Shown one piece after another: positions 52,220 to 60,396 of a DNA stretch of 64,000 bases (the stretch's first letter is position 1; the number at the start of each line of letters is the position of its first letter). This DNA comes from Oscillospiraceae bacterium (GTDB lineage: Bacteria; Bacillota; Clostridia; Oscillospirales; CAG-272). The position numbers were made by a program, and so were the translations under genes. The DNA lies in NCBI GenBank assembly GCA_015063535.1, contig SVTY01000010.1, positions 1 to 64,000 on the forward strand, given 5' to 3'. The notes under the pieces are model-generated. The model was not told where the DNA came from. It saw nothing but the letters and a program-made list of their open reading frames with translations, and ran no database searches.

Positions 52220-52855
52220 ATGAAAAACAAACGGATGTGGTGCCTTGTCGGCGTGCTGTTGATCCTGCTTTGCGGCTTGCTGCTGACTGCCTGTGGCTCG
52301 GATACCGAAGCGGTTGACGGAGCGACGGAGGCGGTAGAGGAAGAGGGCTTCCTCGATAAAATAACCAACGGTATCAAGAATTTCTTTTTGGAGACTGTCG
52401 GAGAGGAATGGTGTGTGTTCTTCTGTTCTATGATCCCGATCATTGAGCTTCGGGGTGCGATTCCCATGGGCTTTGCCTTTGGAATGCCTATGTGGCTGAC
52501 CTATCTGCTCAGTGTACTGGGAAACATGCTGCCTGTTCCGTTTATTCTGTTATTTATCAAGGCATTTCTCGGATGGGCGGCGAAGAGCAAGATCAAATTT
52601 TTCAATAAGCTTGCGGCGTGGCTCAATCGACGTGTGGAGAAAAGACGGGATAAGATCGAAAAATATTCTTTTTGGGGCGTTTGCCTGTTTGTGGCGGTTC
52701 CGTTGCCCGTGACAGGTGCATGGACAGGGTCGTTGGTCGCCGCAATGATCGATATGAAGTTTTGGAAGGCATTTTTGTCCTGCCTGTTCGGTGTGATGAT
52801 CGCAGGTGTCGTCATGACGGTTCTTTCCTATGGCTTGCTCGGCTTGATTTTCTGA
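52220..52855 (+). CDS. Small multidrug export family protein (PF06695) with lipoprotein-like N-terminus
   Basis: 211 residues. Residues about 58-211 match the Sm_multidrug_ex family: MIPIIELRGAIPMGFAFGM, YLLSVLGNMLPVPFILLF, VPLPVTGAWTGSLVAAM and GVMIAGVVMTVLSYG. The unusual part is the N-terminus, a hydrophobic signal ending LLLTACGSD (Cys about residue 26), which looks like a lipobox, followed by an acidic linker. The family name reflects an early annotation, and the substrate is not established. It follows ribU by 23 nt with AAGGAAG and may share its transcript. Confidence 0.8.
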   Translation: MKNKRMWCLVGVLLILLCGLLLTACGSDTEAVDGATEAVEEEGFLDKITNGIKNFFLETVGEEWCVFFCSMIPIIELRGAIPMGFAFGMPMWLTYLLSVLGNMLPVPFILLFIKAFLGWAAKSKIKFFNKLAAWLNRRVEKRRDKIEKYSFWGVCLFVAVPLPVTGAWTGSLVAAMIDMKFWKAFLSCLFGVMIAGVVMTVLSYGLLGLIF

Positions 52856-52858
52856 TAA

Positions 52859-52904
52859 AAAACCCGACTGATTTCAAAAAACTACTTGAAATCAGTCGGG
52901 TTTT
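52859..52904 (+). terminator. Terminator after the export-family gene
   Basis: Arms 52859-52877 and 52886-52904 form a perfect 19-bp stem with an 8-nt loop. The 3' arm also supplies the -35 of the next promoter. Confidence 0.9.
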
Positions 52905-52914
52905 ATGATATACT
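52886..52914 (+). promoter_or_regulatory. Promoter of the SAM riboswitch-metK unit
   Basis: TTGAAA at 52886-52891, a 17-nt spacer and TATACT at 52909-52914. The -35 is part of the terminator stem of the upstream gene. Confidence 0.75.
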
Positions 52915-52943
52915 ATACTGGATAGATAAAATTGCATAGTTGA

Positions 52944-53030
52944 TCTTATCAAGAGTGGCGGAGAGACAGGCTCAGTGAAACCACGGCAACCTGCGCAGAT
53001 GCGTAAGGTGCTAATTCCGGAAGATGAGAA
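52944..53030 (+). ncRNA. SAM-I riboswitch (S box)
   Basis: CTTATCAAGAGTGGCGGAGA, ACAGGCTCAGTGAAACCACG, GGCAACC, AAGGTGCTAATTCC and AGATGAGAA occur in canonical order. It represses metK when SAM is abundant. Confidence 0.95.
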
Positions 53031-53038
53031 CCCAAACG

Positions 53039-53065
53039 TCTCCGGAGTGATTCGGAGATTTTTTT
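53039..53065 (+). terminator. SAM riboswitch expression-platform terminator
   Basis: TCTCCG (53039-53044) pairs with CGGAGA (53053-53058), followed by seven T residues, directly before the metK ribosome site. Confidence 0.85.
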
Positions 53066-53083
53066 GTGAAAAAGGAGAGAAAA

Positions 53084-54268
53084 ATGAAAAAAATGCTGTT
53101 TACCTCGGAGTCGGTGACCGAAGGACATCCCGACAAGATCTGCGATAAAATATCGGATGCCATTTTGGACGAGCTGTTGCGGCAGGATCCTATGTCCCGT
53201 GTGGCGTGTGAGACCTTTTGTACCACGGGACTTGTGACCGTGATGGGAGAGATCACGACCAATGCTTATGTGGATATTCAGAGCATCGTTCGGGAAACGG
53301 TGCGCGAGATCGGATATACCCGAGCCAAGTATGGCTTTGACTGCGATAGCTGTGCCGTGATCAGCTCCATTCACGAGCAATCGCCCGATATTGCGATGGG
53401 AGTCGATAAGGCGTTGGAAGCCAAGGAAGGCGAGATGAGCGATGGCTTGGATACGGGAGCAGGCGACCAAGGGCTGATGTTCGGATATGCCTGCAATGAG
53501 ACCGAGGAGCTGATGCCTTTACCCATTTCTTTGGCTCATAAGCTGGCACTTCGGCTGACCGAGGTTCGGAAGAACGGTACGTTGGAGTATCTCCGTCCCG
53601 ACGGAAAGACCCAGGTGACGGTAGAATATCATGACAATGTACCTGTGCGAGTGGATACGGTGGTCATTTCCTCTCAGCACAGTGCGGAGGTGACACTGGA
53701 GCAAATCCGTGAGGATGTGATCCGAGAGGTCATTGCGCCCACGATCCCCGCCAAGCTTTTGGATGGAGATACCAAGATCTATGTGAATCCCACAGGGCGT
53801 TTTGTGGTGGGCGGTCCCGCAGGAGATACGGGTCTGACGGGACGGAAGATTATTGTGGATACCTACGGCGGATATGCCCGTCACGGCGGCGGTGCCTTCT
53901 CGGGAAAGGATCCTACGAAGGTAGACCGCTCTGCCTCCTACGCCGCACGGTATATTGCGAAGAATATCGTAGCGGCAGGTCTTGCCGAGCGCTGTGAGGT
54001 ACAGGTGGCGTATGCCATCGGGGTGGCAAAGCCTGTTTCGGTCATGATCGATACCTTCGGTACGGGCAGGGTAGAGGAATCGGCAATTGCCGAGGCGGTG
54101 GACAAGCTGTTTGATCTTCGTCCCGCCGCGATCATCAGCCGCTTTGCGCTTCGCCGTCCCATCTATTGCCAAACGGCGGCATACGGTCATATGGGCAGAG
54201 AGGACATTGATCTGCCTTGGGAAAAGACCGATATGGCAGAGGCGCTGAAAGCGGAATTGATGTGCTGA
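53084..54268 (+). CDS. metK: S-adenosylmethionine synthetase
   Basis: 394 residues from the ATG at 53084, after AAAGGAGAG; an upstream in-frame GTG at 53066 overlaps the terminator T run. [36 protein letters not shown], the P-loop-like [18 protein letters not shown] and the C-terminal [10 protein letters not shown] are diagnostic. It makes SAM from methionine and ATP in the cytoplasm. It is controlled by a SAM-I riboswitch, forming a product-feedback loop. Confidence 0.96.
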   Translation: MKKMLFTSESVTEGHPDKICDKISDAILDELLRQDPMSRVACETFCTTGLVTVMGEITTNAYVDIQSIVRETVREIGYTRAKYGFDCDSCAVISSIHEQSPDIAMGVDKALEAKEGEMSDGLDTGAGDQGLMFGYACNETEELMPLPISLAHKLALRLTEVRKNGTLEYLRPDGKTQVTVEYHDNVPVRVDTVVISSQHSAEVTLEQIREDVIREVIAPTIPAKLLDGDTKIYVNPTGRFVVGGPAGDTGLTGRKIIVDTYGGYARHGGGAFSGKDPTKVDRSASYAARYIAKNIVAAGLAERCEVQVAYAIGVAKPVSVMIDTFGTGRVEESAIAEAVDKLFDLRPAAIISRFALRRPIYCQTAAYGHMGREDIDLPWEKTDMAEALKAELMC

Positions 54269-54289
54269 TCTCATAAAAATGATTTTTTT

Positions 54290-54334
54290 CACCTCCTTAC
54301 CGATATTCTCTGCATATACTGAGGTAAGGAGGTG
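54290..54334 (+). promoter_or_regulatory. Hairpin sequestering the Shine-Dalgarno site of the small membrane protein gene
   Basis: CACCTCCTTACC (54290-54301) is exactly complementary to GGTAAGGAGGTG (54323-54334) across a 21-nt loop. The 3' arm contains the whole AAGGAGGTG ribosome site of the gene starting at 54340, so folding would block initiation. Confidence 0.6.
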
Positions 54335-54339
54335 GCGAT

Positions 54340-54669
54340 ATGAAGTATGTGACACTGGCATTGGATATTTTGGTGGCTTGCTTTGCGGTTTTTGGTTTTT
54401 ACGGCTTTATTCGTTGGATCGCAGGCAAGCTGTTTGCTCCCAAGAATCTTCTGACGGCGTTGGAGGTTCTCACGCCTCGCCAAGCCGAGTGCTCAGAGGA
54501 GCTGATCCGAGACACCCTGACAGGGTATCTTTCCTTGCCGTCGGGGCGGTTGATCGTGCTGACAATAGCCGAGCTTTCCGAGCATCCCGCCTTGCTTCGG
54601 GCGATGAACACCTACGGCATTGATTGCTATGTCATGGAAGAATGCCAAGAGGAAGGTGCCAAGGAGTAG
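54340..54669 (+). CDS. Small membrane-anchored protein, unknown function
   Basis: 109 residues. One N-terminal membrane helix (about 5-28, LALDILVACFAVFGFYGFIRW) is followed by a cytoplasmic domain of about 80 residues (EVLTPRQAECSEELIRDTLTGYL, GRLIVLTIAELSEHPALLRAMNTYG) with alternating helix and strand character and a charged end. No family was recognised. The strong ribosome site lies in a 12-bp hairpin. It is followed 39 nt later by recD2, which may be co-transcribed. Confidence 0.65.
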   Translation: MKYVTLALDILVACFAVFGFYGFIRWIAGKLFAPKNLLTALEVLTPRQAECSEELIRDTLTGYLSLPSGRLIVLTIAELSEHPALLRAMNTYGIDCYVMEECQEEGAKE

Positions 54670-54708
54670 CTTGTCGGAAATCGAACCATAAAAAAGAAAG
54701 GAATCGCT

Positions 54709-56955
54709 ATGGCAGAGGAATCTATTCTCATGACCCACTCCGATCTGCAAAAACTGGAAGGCAGTGTGGAGCGGGTCATTTATACAAATGAAGAAAACGG
54801 CTATACCATCTGCGACATGGCGACCTCGGAGGAGGGAGAGATCGTGACCGCTGTGGGGATCATGCCCATGATCGGTGCGGGCGATCATTTGTGCGTGTAC
54901 GGAGCATGGACGCATAATCCCAAGTACGGCAGACAATTTTCGGTTTCGCAATACGAGCGGGTCATGCCTGCGGACACCGCTTCCATGCTTCGCTATCTGG
55001 CATCCCGTGCCATTAAGGGGATCGGTCCCAAGACGGCACAACGGATCATCGAGGAGTTCGGAGAGGATAGCTTTGATGTGATCGAAAACCATCCCGAATG
55101 GTTGGCGAGCATTAAAGGAATTTCCATGAAAACTGCTCTTGCCGCCTCCGAAAGCTTTCGGGAGCAGGCGGGAATCCGTTCGGCAATGATGTTCTTTCGG
55201 GAGTATTTCGGCGTTGCCACCACCGTAAAAATTTATAAGGCGTGGGGAAGCAATGCAGTAGAGCTTGCCAAAAAGAACCCTTACCGCTTGTGCAATGAGA
55301 TCGACGGGATCGGCTTTGAACGGGCAGACGTTATGGCGAAGAGCCTCGGCTTTTTTGCCGATCATGCCGAGCGGATCATGAGCGGCTTGCTTTATGTGCT
55401 GTCGCAAAACGGCATTCAGAACGGACATGTTTGTCTGCCCCGTGACAAGCTGCGGGAAAGCACGGCACAGCTTCTGCGGGTGGATGCGGAGAAGGTGGAG
55501 GAGGCGATCTCCACATTGCTTCAATGCGGTAAGCTCTGCTATGTGAGGAAGCAGGATCGGCAAATGATCTATGAGGCGGAGGTCTACCGCTCGGAAAAAT
55601 ACATTGCTGAAAAGCTTTTGCTGTTGGAACGCTCCTGCGCCGCTATCAATTTGGAGGATATCGACCGCTTTATTGAGGGCGAGGAACAGAAAAGCGGCAT
55701 TCGCTACGCCTTTTTGCAGAAGCAGGCGATCTCCGATGCCTTGCGGTACGGCGTGATGGTACTGACGGGTGGCCCCGGTACGGGAAAGACCACCGTCGTG
55801 CGGGCGCTGATCCATATTTTTGACAGCATGGGCTATGATATTGCGTTGGCGGCACCCACGGGACGAGCCGCCAAGCGGCTCTCCGAGGCGACCTCCATGG
55901 AGGCAAAAACCTTGCACCGTCTCTTGGAGATGACCTATGATGCAGGGGGACAATATGTGTTCTGCCGCAATGAGCATGAGCTGTTGGACGAGCAGGTCAT
56001 TATCGTGGATGAAGCATCCATGATCGACAGCGCACTGATGTGCGCTCTGCTGAAGGCGGTCAAGCCCGGGGCAAGACTGATCATCATTGGCGACTCCGAT
56101 CAGCTTCCTTCGGTGGGAGCGGGGAATGTTCTGCGGGATCTCATCGACAGCCGCCGCTTTTCGACGGTACGGCTGAACGAGATCTTTCGTCAGGCGCAGG
56201 AGAGCCTGATCGTTACCAACGCTCACGCCATCAATCGGGGAGAGATGCCCGATCTTTCTGTTAAGGACAATGATTTCTTTTTCCTTCGTCGGGGACAGGA
56301 TCGGGATATTGCGCTGACGGTTGCCGATCTGTGCAAAAACCGATTGCCGAGAACCTATGGAGAGATGGCAAAGAACGGAATTCAAGTGATCGCTCCCTCC
56401 CGAAAGGGAGAGTCGGGAACCGAGTCTCTCAATCTGCTGCTGCAGCAGATGCTGAACCCCCCCGCAGAGCATTTGCGGGAGCATCGGTTTCGGGATCGTG
56501 TCTTTCGGCAGGGAGATCGGGTCATGCAGACCCGAAACAACTATGATCTGCTGTGGACACGGCTCTATGACGATAAAACGGGAAGCGGGATCTTCAACGG
56601 AGATATCGGCGTGGTCGAGGAGATCAACGAGGCGGAAAATGAGATGACCATTCTGTTCGATGACCGACGGGTGCTGTATGATTTTTCTATGCTGGAGGAT
56701 CTGGAGCATGCCTATGCCATCACTGTCCATAAAAGTCAGGGAAGCGAATATCCCATCGTCATCATTCCCATGTGTACGGCAGCACCCATGCTACTCTCCC
56801 GCAATCTGCTCTATACTGCCGTTACCCGAGCGCAAAGCATGGTGATTTTGGTGGGACGGGAGGAGATCGTCGGAGAAATGGTGAATAATAACCGTCAGAC
56901 CATGCGCTATACGGGGCTTTGCGATTGGCTGTCGGAGGAGAAGCATACCGTATGA
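54709..56955 (+). CDS. recD2: RecD2-type SF1B DNA helicase (RecD/TraA family)
   Basis: 748 residues. The N-terminal OB-like domain (LEGSVERVIYTNEENGYTICDM) and helix-hairpin-helix repeats (ASRAIKGIGPKTAQRIIEEF, PEWLASIKGISMKTA, PYRLCNEIDGIGFERAD) are the RecD2 hallmark. Motor motifs: GGPGTGKTTV (about 354-363), VDEASMID, GDSDQLPSVGAG and the C-terminal YAITVHKSQGSEYPIVI with YTAVTRAQ. It is a 5'-3' helicase in DNA repair that works without RecBC. It overlaps comF by 4 nt. Confidence 0.95.
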   Translation: MAEESILMTHSDLQKLEGSVERVIYTNEENGYTICDMATSEEGEIVTAVGIMPMIGAGDHLCVYGAWTHNPKYGRQFSVSQYERVMPADTASMLRYLASRAIKGIGPKTAQRIIEEFGEDSFDVIENHPEWLASIKGISMKTALAASESFREQAGIRSAMMFFREYFGVATTVKIYKAWGSNAVELAKKNPYRLCNEIDGIGFERADVMAKSLGFFADHAERIMSGLLYVLSQNGIQNGHVCLPRDKLRESTAQLLRVDAEKVEEAISTLLQCGKLCYVRKQDRQMIYEAEVYRSEKYIAEKLLLLERSCAAINLEDIDRFIEGEEQKSGIRYAFLQKQAISDALRYGVMVLTGGPGTGKTTVVRALIHIFDSMGYDIALAAPTGRAAKRLSEATSMEAKTLHRLLEMTYDAGGQYVFCRNEHELLDEQVIIVDEASMIDSALMCALLKAVKPGARLIIIGDSDQLPSVGAGNVLRDLIDSRRFSTVRLNEIFRQAQESLIVTNAHAINRGEMPDLSVKDNDFFFLRRGQDRDIALTVADLCKNRLPRTYGEMAKNGIQVIAPSRKGESGTESLNLLLQQMLNPPAEHLREHRFRDRVFRQGDRVMQTRNNYDLLWTRLYDDKTGSGIFNGDIGVVEEINEAENEMTILFDDRRVLYDFSMLEDLEHAYAITVHKSQGSEYPIVIIPMCTAAPMLLSRNLLYTAVTRAQSMVILVGREEIVGEMVNNNRQTMRYTGLCDWLSEEKHTV

Positions 56956-57686
56956 CACGCAGAGAATTTTTAGACCGTTTTTTCTATGTTCGAACATGCG
57001 GCGGATGCCGACAGATCCTGTCCTATGAGGACTGTCATTCGGCGTTTTGCTCGGCGTGTCGCAAAAAATGGAAAATCGCCAAGGTCGAGACCTGCCCCGA
57101 CTGCTTTCGGGTAACTCCCGAATGCGCCTGTATGCCAAAGGAGCTGTCTCGGGCAGGGGCATTGACTCTGCGAAAGCTGATCTTTTATGATCCAAGCCGA
57201 ACTCGGGAGCCGCAGAATCGATTGATCTATTTCCTCAAGCGGCATCCCAACCGTCGGATGGCGGCGTTTGTGGCAGAGGAATGGAGACGGGCTGTGGAGG
57301 AGGAGCTGCTGACGCTTGGCATACAGAATGCCTCCGAGCAGGTCTTGCTGACGGGGGTGCCGAGAGGACGGCGGGCAAGAGCAACCTATGGCTTCGATCA
57401 ATCGGAGCTGTTGGGAAAGGCTCTGTCCGATGCCATGGGAATCCCATACCGTCGCATCCTTCAGCGGCGCTTTGGCGGTGCCGAGCAAAAGACACTGAGC
57501 GGAAAGGAGCGGTTGGCAAACGTCCGCCGCTTGCTGAGCTTGAGAAAGGGTGCTTCCGCTGAGGGGCGTTACGTGCTTTTGGTGGATGACATCGTTACCA
57601 CAGGTGCCAGTATGGCAGTTGCCGTCTCTCTTTTGCAAAGGGCGGGTGCCGCCGGTGTGATTTGCCTGTGTATTGCGCAGGATTGA
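56952..57686 (+). CDS. comF: ComF-family phosphoribosyltransferase-like protein
   Basis: 244 residues from the ATG at 56952, which overlaps the recD2 stop (ATGA). The N-terminal zinc-finger region has CGGC (about 14-17), SAFCSAC, TCPDC and CAC cysteine pairs. The C-terminal phosphoribosyltransferase domain includes the PRPP-loop motif VLLVDDIVTTGASM (about 210-223) and the ComF-typical GFDQSELLGKALS and RRFGGAEQKTLSGKERLANV. ComF helps single-stranded DNA handling after uptake in Bacillus. Coupling to recD2 points to a DNA-uptake or repair role; no com operon genes are nearby. Confidence 0.9.
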   Translation: MTRREFLDRFFYVRTCGGCRQILSYEDCHSAFCSACRKKWKIAKVETCPDCFRVTPECACMPKELSRAGALTLRKLIFYDPSRTREPQNRLIYFLKRHPNRRMAAFVAEEWRRAVEEELLTLGIQNASEQVLLTGVPRGRRARATYGFDQSELLGKALSDAMGIPYRRILQRRFGGAEQKTLSGKERLANVRRLLSLRKGASAEGRYVLLVDDIVTTGASMAVAVSLLQRAGAAGVICLCIAQD

Positions 57687-57708
57687 GAGAATTTGACAAA
57701 ATACCCCC

Positions 57709-57737
57709 TTGCAATTTTGTGGGAAGTATTGTATAAT
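57709..57737 (+). promoter_or_regulatory. Promoter of mreB
   Basis: TTGCAA at 57709-57714, a 17-nt spacer and perfect TATAAT at 57732-57737. Confidence 0.8.
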
Positions 57738-57788
57738 ATAAGTAAACAAACGGATAAGCTCCGAATACCCTGAAGGAAAGGGGTCAAG

Positions 57789-58835
57789 ATGTTTCAAAAA
57801 AAAGCAAAGCAAATGTTTTCCAAGGATATCGGGATCGACCTCGGTACGGCAACGGTTCTGGTGTATGTGGACGGAAAGGGAATCGTGCTGAATGAGCCGT
57901 CGGTGGTCGCAGTAGATAAAAACACGGATTGTATCGCTAAGATCGGTAAGGATGCTCAGCTGATGCTGGGACGGAATCCCGGTAATATTGAGGTGGTTCG
58001 CCCTTTGCGTGACGGTGTTATCAATCGGTATGACGTGACCGAGCGGATGATCCAGTATTTCATTCGCCGTGCGTGCGGAAGCACCGTGATCCCGCCCCGT
58101 GTGGTGATCTGCATTCCCACGGGAATCTCCGACGTAGAGCAAAGGGCGGTGATGGATGCCGGTACCAACGCAGGTGCTCGCAAAACCTATTTGGTCGCCG
58201 AGCCGGTTGCTGCCGCTGTGGGAGCGGGGGTCGATATTTACAGCCCAACGGGACATATGATCGTGGACATCGGCGGCGGAACCACCGATGTGGCGGTGGT
58301 ATCCTTGGGAGGAATCGTTGTGTCTAAGTCGATCAAGATCGCAGGCGATAAATTCGACGAGGCGATCATGCGCTATGTGCGCCGTAAATATAATGTTGCC
58401 ATCGGAGAGCGAACAGCGGAGCAGATCAAGATCCGTATCGGTGCCGTGTATGAGCATGGGGAAGCCAAGACCATGGAGGTCAAGGGGCGTTGCCTCGTTC
58501 AGGGCTTGCCCAAGGTGGTGGAGCTGTCCTCCAAGGAAATGCTGGAGGCAATGATGGAGCCGATCACGGCGATCTTCGATACCATTTGCTCGGTGATCGA
58601 AAAAACGCCTCCCGAGCTGGTGGGCGACATTCTGAAAAACGGTATCATTCTGACAGGCGGCGGCAGTCTCCTGTACGGCTTGGATCGGCTGATGGCAGAC
58701 GTGATCGAGATCAAAACACGGGTGGCAAAGGATCCCATCAAGTGTGTTGCCATGGGAACCGGACAAATTTTGCAATATTTGGACCGTATGCCGGACGGCG
58801 TGGTCGATTTATCCAGAATCCGTCGGAGCATGTAA
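57789..58835 (+). CDS. mreB: Actin-like rod-shape protein MreB/Mbl
   Basis: 348 residues. The actin-fold phosphate loop DIGIDLGTATVLVYV (about 13-27), VVICIPTGISDVEQRAV, the second phosphate motif IVDIGGGTTDVAVVSLGGIV (about 158-177) and the adenosine motif GIILTGGGSLL are all present. The protein forms membrane-bound filaments that guide lateral wall synthesis. mreC, mreD, minC and minD do not follow, so this is a stand-alone gene and may be an Mbl-type paralogue. pepD lies 29 nt downstream and may share its transcript. Confidence 0.94.
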   Translation: MFQKKAKQMFSKDIGIDLGTATVLVYVDGKGIVLNEPSVVAVDKNTDCIAKIGKDAQLMLGRNPGNIEVVRPLRDGVINRYDVTERMIQYFIRRACGSTVIPPRVVICIPTGISDVEQRAVMDAGTNAGARKTYLVAEPVAAAVGAGVDIYSPTGHMIVDIGGGTTDVAVVSLGGIVVSKSIKIAGDKFDEAIMRYVRRKYNVAIGERTAEQIKIRIGAVYEHGEAKTMEVKGRCLVQGLPKVVELSSKEMLEAMMEPITAIFDTICSVIEKTPPELVGDILKNGIILTGGGSLLYGLDRLMADVIEIKTRVAKDPIKCVAMGTGQILQYLDRMPDGVVDLSRIRRSM

Positions 58836-58864
58836 GCGCCGACGGCAGACGGAAAGGAGTAAAA

Positions 58865-60298
58865 ATGATAAGCGAAGGCTTTGCGTATCCTTGCTTGATG
58901 CGCTATTTTGAGGAGATCTCGGCAATTCCGAGAGGCTCCTATCATGAAGAACAGATCTCCGATTATTTGGAGCGTTTTGCCAAGGAGCGGGGGCTTTCCT
59001 ATGAGCGGGATGCGCAGGGAACGGTTCTCATCCGCAAGGCGGCAACGCCCCAAAAAGAGGGATGCGCTCCCATTCTCCTTCAGGGGCATACCGATATGGT
59101 GTGCGAGAAAAACGAGGGGGTGGCGCATGATTTTTCAAGGGATCCGTTACAGCTCTATGTGCAGGACGGATGGCTTCGGGCAAAGGGAACGACCCTTGGC
59201 GCCGATGACGGTGTAGCGGTCGCCGCTATGCTGGCGATCTTGGACGGTGCGGCAGAGGAGCATCCTCCCTTGGAGTGCTTATTTACCGTAAGTGAGGAGG
59301 TCGGGCTGGACGGAGTGAAGGCATTCGATCTTTCTCACATTCATGCCAGACGGATGATCAATATGGATAGCGCCGATGAGAACGGCATTATCGTGGGCTG
59401 TGCGGGAGGTCTGCGCTCCTCTATGGTCATTCCCGTTGAACGGGAGACATGCGATCTGCCCCAATTTTTAGTCAAGCTGACAGGGTTGGCGGGCGGACAT
59501 TCGGGGGAGGATATCAACCGAGGACGGGAAAATTCCTGTAAGGTGATGGGACGGATCCTGTGGGCTTTGCAAAAAGCGGATCCTGCCTTGCACCTTGTGA
59601 GCCTGAAGGGCGGCAGTAAGGATAATGCCATTCCCAGAGAGGCAGAGGCGGTCATCGCCGCTGCCGATGAGAATGCGCTTCGCTTGGCACTGACTGCTGT
59701 GACCCAAGAGATCATTGAGGAGCTTGGCAAGGATGACCGAGCCTTTTCGGCTTGCCTTTCCTCCGCTGATTCCAAGCTGCCCGTTATGACCCAAGCCGAC
59801 ACGGCAAAGCTTTTGTTTTTGTTGTCTACCGTGGCAAACGGTGTGTTTGCCGTCAATCATGAGTTGAATGGCTTGGTAGAGTTCTCCCGCAATCTTGGTA
59901 TCGTGGAATCGGGTGAGCAGGAGGTGAAGCTGGTCTTTTCCTCTCGCTCCGCGAGAGACTCCCAGATCGACCGTTCGGCGGCAGAGCTGGATGCCTATGC
60001 GGAACAGCTTGGCGGAACGGTTCGGCACTATAATCGGTATCCCGGGTGGGTCTATGCCGAGCAGTCTCCCTTGCGGGAGGCGTATATTGCCGCCTACCGT
60101 TCGGTGTATGGACGGAAGCCCAAGCAGGAGGTCATTCATGCGGGATTGGAATGCGGCATTGTGAAGGAAGCGATCCCCGATATGGATATTTTGTCCTGTG
60201 GACCCGTGGTATTGAATCTCCATTCACCCGATGAGGCGTTGGAGCTTTCTTCCTTTGAACGGTTCTTTACGGTGATTCTAAACTTTTTACAATCGTAA
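58865..60298 (+). CDS. pepD: Aminoacyl-histidine dipeptidase PepD (M20C family)
   Basis: 477 residues from the ATG at 58865, after GGAAAGGAG; the open frame upstream is antisense-like noise inside mreB. M20 metal sites are visible: LLQGHTDMVCEK (about 73-84, His and first Asp), GTTLGADDGVAVAAML (about 107-122), TVSEEVGLDG (about 140-149, catalytic and metal Glu) and the later HAGLECGIVKEAIP. It hydrolyses Xaa-His and other dipeptides such as beta-Ala-His, using zinc. There is no signal peptide, so it is cytoplasmic. Confidence 0.94.
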   Translation: MISEGFAYPCLMRYFEEISAIPRGSYHEEQISDYLERFAKERGLSYERDAQGTVLIRKAATPQKEGCAPILLQGHTDMVCEKNEGVAHDFSRDPLQLYVQDGWLRAKGTTLGADDGVAVAAMLAILDGAAEEHPPLECLFTVSEEVGLDGVKAFDLSHIHARRMINMDSADENGIIVGCAGGLRSSMVIPVERETCDLPQFLVKLTGLAGGHSGEDINRGRENSCKVMGRILWALQKADPALHLVSLKGGSKDNAIPREAEAVIAAADENALRLALTAVTQEIIEELGKDDRAFSACLSSADSKLPVMTQADTAKLLFLLSTVANGVFAVNHELNGLVEFSRNLGIVESGEQEVKLVFSSRSARDSQIDRSAAELDAYAEQLGGTVRHYNRYPGWVYAEQSPLREAYIAAYRSVYGRKPKQEVIHAGLECGIVKEAIPDMDILSCGPVVLNLHSPDEALELSSFERFFTVILNFLQS

Positions 60299-60396
60299 GA
60301 TTGTTGAAAACACAATGGATTGGCTAAAAGGATATTCCTTTTTTAAGATAAAGCAGAAAAATAAACGAAGGTATTTTTTAGATAAAGGAGTGCCGA

